Source of the DNA: Scalesia atractyloides
Taxonomy: Eukaryota > Streptophyta > Magnoliopsida > Asterales > Asteraceae
Reading direction: 5' to 3'
Assembly (NCBI GenBank): GCA_947069175.1
Contig: CAMTDV010000017.1
Span: forward strand, 46,013,137 to 46,077,136
DNA length: 64,000 bases
The notes under the pieces are model-generated. The model had not been told where the DNA came from, searched no databases, and saw only the letters and a list, made by a program, of their open reading frames with translations. Shown here piece after piece: positions 56,197 through 64,000 of this stretch. Position numbers and translations under genes: made by a program. The first letter of the stretch is position 1; the number at the start of each line of letters is the position of its first letter.

Positions 56197-59100
56197 TCTT
56201 ATTATTATTTGATTCGACATAAAACTATATAACTCTTGTTAATTCGAAACACAAATCTCCTTGTGAAGTCCTCCTATATTGCCTTATAGCATTGGTGAAT
56301 CCCTCTCAACTAAACAGTGAGACTTCAAACCGCATTATAGGTATTTGTGAATTTTAGGTGGAATATATTTAGAGTGTGTTAACGTGTATCTGCGTTCTAA
56401 AAAAAGAAGATAGAAATCTTATCATCGCGATCCAAGAGACATGTCTTTTCTGAAATCTTGCCTTATCAAATAAATAGTGTATCTCCTTCAAACATTTAAA
56501 TGCGTATTTTTCAATCTAATTGAACACACGAGACGACAAAACTCAACGTGAATGCATATTTGTAATAACACTCGGAGCAATTTTTACACACTGAAGCAAT
56601 TTTTACACTCTCATCTTCAACTTGTTACCACTTTGGTCTCACCAAGTTTTATTTCCTGTCAATCATGTGTCAGTTTATTGCTAAAGGGGTTGAGAAATTA
56701 TCTAGATGCAATAATTATTTCTTAGATATCTTAAATAGAGCGCTGACCCGTAAACATTACAACGTTAAGGTATTAGGCGATGTGTTGTGAGTTAACTAAA
56801 AAGTATCACATAGGTAATAAGCTTAACTAGCTCATCCTTTACTTATCATGTTGTGGTTTAACTAAATTTGAAACAAAAGAAAAAAAAAAACAAAATAGAG
56901 TGATTAGTTGATTTGGAGTGGACTCCATCTCATTGGGTCCTCATGTCCGTTAAAGGGGGTAACGCCTCTCTTCTTGGTGGCCCCTTTAACCATCACGTTT
57001 TGGTGATTAACTAAGGTTTTGAATGACGTGGGACGCCACCCCACGGAAAGAGTAAAAATATTAAAATAGCAGCTTGTTGCCCGTTTAGTTTCTATCTCGA
57101 TGTAATTAAGTTATTTGACATAAAACAAAATAGCATATTTTGTGCACTTATCAACTCAACCATGCGAAGAGGAAAAAGTTGAAGTATGAAAGCGTTTGTT
57201 TTACTCGATACATCTTATAGATGTAGATTCTACCCTCTTATAGATATCCTATGTATAATAGGATATGGGGACACCTACTGGCATTCAAGATAGAGGTGGA
57301 AAGGTTATGTTTCAGCTCAACAAGCTACTTCCATGTGGCACTGACATTAAACAGTCAGGAATGTGTGGTCCAATCACATTGTAACACATGTTAAGTAAAT
57401 GTATTAAAGAGTCCTTTAATAGTAGTCCCATAAGATATATCCTTTTCAAACTTTATTGGTTTGTAGATTGCCACTTGCATGGTCACATGTTGTTCCAACA
57501 CTAGAGGACTCTTCTTAGTCAAGGGTATATTCTCCTTGACAAGGCAACATCACCATGAGAAAATAACAATTTCCTGATGTAGTGAATTAAGTCATGTGGG
57601 TGTCTTAAATGACTCATCCACAGACAGAGCTATCGATATTACTATGGCCTAGGTAAGCTCGTCTTTCACTCTTTTGTATTGGCGCCACATAAAACTTGAC
57701 AAATTTGAGTACATCATTAAGAACCTAAGTTATATAGTTTTAACACTATGTTGTACTAAACTTCAACACATTTATATGGTTACTCGTGGTTGATCTAGGT
57801 CCTTGGAATTTGTGAATGGTGTGTAACACTCTAAGCTTTAAATTTTGAGTTTAAAATTAATTTCCAGAGGAAAAGGGACATGTCTTCTTCATCAAGTAGT
57901 AGGTAGTAACACAAAAAAGACAACGTAAATTTTAGTTACGCAATACTATGCCATGCTTGGAGATAACTCAAATGATCGGAAAGTCAGATTGGTAGCCACC
58001 ATTTACTGCTAGGCTTCATATGAGGTGGAGAAATGTTTTGATATTGTAAAGAAATAGTGATGAATTTTGAGGTAATTTATTTTGCTAGTCTCATTGTAAC
58101 GGAGTGTGTGGATGGTAATAGAGACGGGGTGGGGCGGGGTATTGTTTGCAAGGTGTAGAAAACCATGGAAGACTTTTTCATGAGGTTATTAAGGATCGTT
58201 TGAACGAAATGGTCATGCCATAACCCTAAGTGGAAGATGGTGAAACCATCAAGAACATTTGGGTTGACAAAAAAAAATCTGACCCCAAACGAGTATACCC
58301 AAAACCCAATGGGTATGGGATTGGTTTTGAAAGTTTTTGTGGGTATGAGATGAGGTGATTCCCGGCCTGATTACCTAAAACGAAATACCCGTTTAGCCAA
58401 ACTACATGCCCAAATCATATAACTGATTTATTTTTATTTTTATTTTCCCTTAACCCCTTGTCTATTAGTGCCTAGTTGGTTCATTACGTGGAAAACTAAT
58501 TTTTTTTTGTAATACGTATTTATTAATATTGCCCTATATACTAAAAACCAAAGTCTGTGGTGAAAGTACCTGCCAAATTTGGCCGTTCCACTTTGTGTTT
58601 AACATCTTTGGTCCCTGATTTATTATTTACATTTAAGCCCTCGATGTTCCGTGGGTTCGTCATTTGCGGCCTCTTCGTCGTTTGACTTAAATTTAATTGC
58701 TTTAATGTGAGACATTTTTCACTTTTTATGCTTCACTTTATCTCTCTCTCTTTCTTCTCCTTGGATTTTTATATCTTTTGAAGTTCTTGCTTTATCTTCG
58801 AGCTGTTTCTCTCTTTGCTTAGACGCTGATCAAGTATGTCTGGTTGCTTTTGGTCGGTGATTGGTCTCCCTTACGATTCTCTATTTGGTGTCGGTTCATG
58901 GTTTGAAGGTTTTTTTCATCTCTCTCTTCCAATTGTGGCCGCCGCCAAAGCATTGACGGTAATTTACTGAGCTTAGGTTGGCCTTTTCTTATTTTAAGTT
59001 CATATTTATGGTTGTTGGATACGTATTATATGTGTTTGTACTTGCCTTATCTGCTTGTCGTTGCTAGATTGCCTTTTTTATGGGTTTATTGATAGGGATT

Positions 59101-59685
59101 TGTAAACCCTAAAAGTTAGAACGTGTCTGTTTTGGGCTTATTTAACGTTAAAAGGCAACGTGTCATTTGTTATGGTATCAAGTATGAGTGTTGTTATGCT
59201 TCCTGTTTTGAGGCCATTGTGGTAGGTATCTTGTATGTTTCAATATAAGTTGATATGATCGTATGATAGGCAACCATGGTATATATATCGTAGTATATTG
59301 TATCTTGACAGACCATTAATTGTGACTGTTTATGTGGTATCTATTTTAGGATGTTATATCCGGGCTCCATTACGCTTATAAAAGCCTATTTCTAGTTGAA
59401 AGGTATTAGTTTATTGGCATGCGCAAGTCCTCTGTTAAAGAAATGCATGGAAAACATGACGAATATGTTGATTACTATTTTTATCGGTCGCCGTATTTTT
59501 TATGCATTTCCGTTAACCATAGCTATGGATTGATGAACTGAAGAATCAAATGCAACAGTAATGGGGTTTGCGGAATCCGTATACGTTCAAGGCCAGTTTA
59601 ACCTCTATTATTAGCTGCGACTGGAGTTTAGCTGCTATATATCTGATTATTCTACACTTATAGATAGTGATTTGCTTTGTCTGTG
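56197..59685. other. AT-rich intergenic stretch without clear genes
   Basis: I see no long frame or known domain. At 58,740-58,970 a C/T-rich stretch (TCTCTCTCTCTTTCTTCTCC) followed by GGTAATTTACTGAGC looks like a plant 5' leader with a splice donor, but no coding exon follows. A G-rich stretch stands at 58,120-58,140. Confidence 0.5.
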
Positions 59686-59931
59686 TGTCACACGCTCGTA
59701 GCAGAAGCGCGAGGTGTAATTATAAAAGGTTTTCATAGTATTCAATAGTTTAAACATTTACATGATTTAAAATAACAACGATGCCAAATATATTTAACAC
59801 TTGAAATAATATTACAAAATCAAGGTATATTGTTTCCAAACATAACACAAGTGTTTTGAGTTTCACAAACTATGTTTAAACGACAATATAGTTTTTAGTA
59901 ATGAAGCTTTGACACCTATATCTCGCACGAG

Positions 59932-59977
<46 letters not shown>

Positions 59978-60477
59978 GGCAAACCCTCTGAAAATGGCGT
60001 CGTCTCTTGAAATCCTTGCTTTAACGTCCAAAATCATGCATCATTTTCATATTTCCCTAAAATACATGTTAGGTAAAAGCTCAACAATAATATCGGTGAG
60101 TTCACATGTTTTGTTTTGACACAAATGATTCTTTCAAACATTTAATAAACTTTGTATGAAAACCAATATGCATAGTTTCAATGAAATTAGTTGATCATTA
60201 ATGTTTTTTGAGAACATTAATACATATGTGTCACCTTAAACTAGTAACCGAACCTCGAAATGTTATCCTCGTACCAGACTACTAAATCCATAGTGCCTTG
60301 TGACTTGTTGGACACAAAAGCACTCCTGCAGGGTCTCACGGACCAGGAGTAGAGCATGCATGGACTCAATAGATCTATCCAATTGTTCCCCAGTCTGTAA
60401 TGTGACTAATGGCCTAGCCCCTTGTATATGATCGTGTCCCACATGATTGTTTCGTTAATGTAAATAATATATTTTTT
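59686..60477 (-). repeat. Gypsy-type LTR (LTR3), start
   Basis: The plus strand starts TGTCACACGCTCGTAG, a mirrored gypsy LTR end; it resembles LTR2 in order of blocks up to about 60,440. It includes a (TA)n tract (59,934-59,975) and is interrupted by a MITE at 60,478. The right end was not found and may lie near 62,600-63,260. Confidence 0.62.
59934..59975. repeat. (TA)n tract
   Basis: About 42 bases of uninterrupted TA repeats within LTR3. Confidence 0.95.
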
Positions 60478-60891
60478 GAGTAAACTGCCATTTTGGTCCT
60501 TGAGGTTTGGGCAGTTTTGCCACTTTAGTCCAAATCTCAAACTTTTTGCATCTGCGTCCCTGTGGTTTCAGTTTTATTGCCATTTTGGTCCAAAAGTGAT
60601 ATTTTTCTTCTAAAATCCTACTATTTTGTCCTTTTCCTCAGGGGAAAAATGGTCATTTTAAGCGTAGTTTGAGGTATATTTATATATATAATATATATTA
60701 ATGCTTAAAATGACCATTTTGCCCTTGAGGAAAAGGACAAAATAGTAGGATTCTAGAAGACAAATATCACTTTTGGATCAAAATGGAAATAAAACTTAAA
60801 CCACAGGGACCCATATGCAAAAAGTTTGAGATTTGGACTAAAGTGGCAAAACTGCCCAAACCTTAGGGACCAAAATGGCAGTTTACTACTC
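60478..60891. mobile_element. MITE with GAGTAAACTG ends, copy 2 (414 bp)
   Basis: It opens GAGTAAACTGCCATTTTGGT and closes with its near reverse complement, arms about 190 bp each around a TA-rich centre. Internal blocks (AAAATGACCATTTTGCCCTT) match copy 1. Flanks atatttttt and tattttttt suggest a 9-bp target duplication. Confidence 0.88.
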
Positions 60892-61487
60892 TATTTTTTT
60901 ATCAAAATATATTATTGTATCGTATACACTTGTTTCATAAAATCAATGGTTAATCATATATTTATTCATAAAAAATAAATATATTTCTCCATGTTCGATA
61001 CTTTGTTAAAAAAAAATTTAACATTGTCCTTTTATATATGCACACGTATATTTGTAATTGTGTGTATACGTTTCAATTCATGTAGTTGTTGTGTATCTGT
61101 ACGTATAAGTGTACCCATGTATATTTACTTACATATTTACTTTTCAATAAGGTACTTGTATCGTATTTGCGCGTATACGTATATACTGTATACTTATAAC
61201 CTAGTATTTTTACTAAGTGTTAGGATATACGTAGATACGTATATGTACATGTATGTATATGTACACACTTGCATTTCTTAAAATAATTCCACACTTAGTA
61301 TTCCGTCAGTTTTTTCCGGAAATATATTCTTATGAAATATATCTTTGTGGTTCCTTAAAAATAATATATATTTTTAAGATTGGCTGTAAAATATATATTT
61401 TTTATACGACGTCGAAATTATATTTTTCATCACTTGTCTGCAATTATGTATATTTTTACCGAGCCTTATTAATATATATTCTTCCTC

Positions 61488-61532
<45 letters not shown>

Positions 61533-63260
61533 CTTGTAATTTGTACGATTGTCAGTACCATTATCATGTTTTGTCAAGAATCCGGTTTTGTCACGGTTAT
61601 ATATATTTGTGTCATATCCAATGTAGTATGTCCCTTGTGGATATATATATATATATATATATATACCTTGTTACACTTTTATTCCAAGTTCATGTAGGTA
61701 TAAGATACTTTGTATATATTTATATATACTTTCCTATATCACCCTACAATATACGTGTATAACACCAAGTATATAATCACATTTCCATAGTTTTATAAAT
61801 ATACTTTTTGTCATGTGTGTATATATATATGTCCATCTTAAATGTCATGAAACCCCTAATCCACCTTACTTGTAGTTTTGACCAAAATTACATATAATCA
61901 TGATTAGTGAACCTAATCCATTTTAACTTTGTAAATCCCTAGACAATCATGTTTTAATTATTTCTTATATTTTTATAAATCTTCGCATGGTTTCCCCCAA
62001 ATTACATTTAATTCCCTTTAATCATCGTCATCAACATTTCAAAACATGAAGAACACTTTTTCTACCCTTTTCAACAAAACTAAAGATCGTGAATATTATA
62101 CAAACCCTAGATCCTAAAAAAACTTTTCATGTTCATCCATTTTAAAAACGAGCTTTATGTTAACCATTTTACTACACTTTTTAAACCAAGATCATGAACA
62201 TGAAGTTTATGTAAAACTTTATAAACTTTAAAATACTTTGACATCAACTTTCAAGTTCATCCATGCAACTTAACAAGTTCATCACAACATATTACTTAGA
62301 TACCATAGTAGTTCTATATTTTTTACCAATTTTGCATGTTCATCATGTATAGTAGTTTTATCAACTTCAAGAGCAACACAAAACTACCAACATTTCATAC
62401 TTTATATTGTTTTCTTTTAAGATTTTAAGTATTTTTAACATGGGGTTTCTTGGTGATCAACTTATACTTCCATAACCTACATCTACTAAGAAGCAAAAGT
62501 GAAGATCTAAGCACTTACAACGTGTATCATACACCATTCCAATCATGCTCTAAAGTCAAGATCACAAGTAGGATAGGTTAGTAAGATATCGGAGGGCATG
62601 TGGGACCCTCCTAAAACCGTATATAAAGGGGAGGGGGGTTGGGGTTGTTGCAAGTATATTAACCATGACCAACTAGTTTGCTAAGAAGTGTTTAGATGAT
62701 GGTTTTGTGTTAAACGAACACTTAATTTATGGTTACAATTTAATTTGAGATTAACGATCTGATGTTACTTGGTGATAAATGTTTAGATAACCTAGGATAT
62801 ATAATACCCTTGATGGCACTTTTATGATGATTGCGTTATCTTGTAATCATATGTTGTTTCCATTAATCATGTATTAGTAACCTGTTAGTTGGAAATTGTA
62901 AGTTTCATGGCTCGGATTAGACAATTTAATACTTTTTTTTTCTGGAAAATTTATAATACATATACTTGTTTCCAACTTAGGGGTTTATCCATGTTTTCTA
63001 TTGGACATAAAATAATGTCTTTTGTATAACGTTCTGGGGTGTACCGGAACCGTCCTGACCTGAAGAGTGTAATCGTATAATCGACCAATGGTATCTGAAA
63101 TTGTTTTCATCGTGTCACGACATGGCTAATAGGAACATGTAATATGAAAATGTAATGCATTTCTTGGATAATGCTAGACTTATGGGACCCAATTATAATG
63201 TAACTAAGTCTAATGCACGTATTTGTATAATTGAACAGTGATTATGTTGTACGGATACAC
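60892..63260. other. TA-rich stretch without genes
   Basis: Open frames at 60,991-61,762 are made of Y, I and T codons from TA-rich and GTATAC-rich sequence and are not genes. (TA)n tracts stand at 61,490-61,528 and 61,640-61,664. GTATATAAAGGGG at 62,620 resembles a TATA box on the plus strand, with nothing recognisable behind it. The stretch may be the rest of LTR3. Confidence 0.5.
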
Positions 63261-64000
63261 TGTCACACCCCAACCGACGGCGGAACGAGATTATTCGAGA
63301 CTTCATAATGACTAACTGTGACAATAATTTAAGTAACTAGAATTTCATTTCATTCTATCGGAAATACATTGTTTTAAAATGGAAAATACAACACCTTGCA
63401 ATTTAAAGATAAAAACCTAAGCAAATACAAAAATTAAAGTTTAGGTGTGTTTCTAGTCCACCTTAACTAACTTTCTCCAAGCATCGTCACTAAATTCCTG
63501 CAACATGTTTAAAATACAATCAACAAAAGTTGGCTAGCATACAAGTTTGTATACAATCATACGTATAAAATATTGTCTCAAATCCAACATGGCATTTTGT
63601 ATACTAAGTCAATTTCATACTAGCATGCACAAATTAACTGTCAAACCATAGTTTCCACGATCATAATCTTGTCATCCCGATGAGCAAGAGCGGTATACAA
63701 TTGAATACTTAAAAATGATTCCTAAGGGTGGTGTGCTACTCCTATAGCCCTATACATGTTAAGGTAGGCTTGCGCAAAGTTAATGACAACTAGTTTGCAT
63801 ATATGAGTGTTTGAGTATCTAGCATGACCTACTGATAACAAATAACATGTTTGATGGATTGAGTGATCGTATAAGTTATATGTGTGTTTAATTAAGTCAT
63901 ACATGTTACACCCCAAAAGTGATTAAAGCGTAAAAGAAGGATTCGAGTATACTCACGGTTTGCGTAGAGATTGCACGAAAGTGAGTTTGGCAAGTCTTGA
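63261..64000 (-). repeat. Gypsy-type LTR (LTR4), cut by window edge
   Basis: TGTCACACCCCAACCGACGG is the mirror of a GGGGTGTGACA LTR end. The following 740 bases have no coding frame of note. The other end is outside the window, so only the start is supported. Confidence 0.6.

Noticed and set aside
58740..59000. Possible first exon of a host gene (C/T-rich leader and GGTAAT donor)
   Set aside because: No open frame of useful length follows and no downstream exon with a domain could be found.
60991..61762. Open frames of 96 and 169 codons on the plus strand
   Set aside because: They consist of Y, I, T and C codons from TA-rich and GTATAC-rich repeats, with no domain and no gene context.

Overview
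The window is plant nuclear DNA made almost entirely of LTR retrotransposons and their remains. I found no intact host gene. The gypsy LTR ends of the form TGTCACACCC/GGGTGTGACA, the Tekay-type chromovirus pol and the Sirevirus-like copia elements with a large extra ORF behind pol suggest a eudicot, most likely an Asteraceae (daisy family) genome. The family assignment rests on memory of similar elements, not on a search.

Left part (1-23,954) is a nested stack. A plus-strand Ty3/gypsy Tekay element (A: pol 1-2,718, 3' LTR 2,753-5,419) sits in the gag of a plus-strand Ty1/copia element (B: 5,420-14,423: gag, protease, integrase, RT-RNase H, an extra ORF, 3' LTR). B lies in the 3' non-coding part of a minus-strand copia derivative (G: 14,424-18,790) that has gag but no visible pol. 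G in turn interrupts the integrase of another minus-strand copia element (F: 18,791-23,954). F and G share a 5' leader filled with copies of an 18-bp palindrome, which is the most unusual structure in the window. The LTR of A holds four tRNA-like segments.

Middle part (25,069-47,200) is a second stack on the minus strand. Copia element C (3' LTR 25,069-25,647, extra ORF 25,683-29,193) is interrupted by copia element D (3' LTR 29,200-29,795, extra ORF 29,832-33,400). D is cut by a large gypsy-type LTR (E, 33,401-36,761). To its right lie about 4.5 kb of degenerate sequence, a copia fragment H (41,223-43,660) joined directly to a broken gypsy RT, and gypsy protease, gag and an acidic upstream ORF (43,660-47,199).

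Right part (47,200-64,000) has no recognisable host gene. It holds three MITE-like fold-back elements, three minus-strand gypsy LTR ends (48,372, 59,686, 63,261), a 5'-truncated LINE end (about 49,835-50,485), short tandem repeats, many (TA)n tracts and long AT-rich stretches.

All pol genes carry frameshifts, stops or lost catalytic residues, so no element here looks autonomous. B, C and D give three independent copies of the same extra ORF, which allows its conserved parts to be compared.
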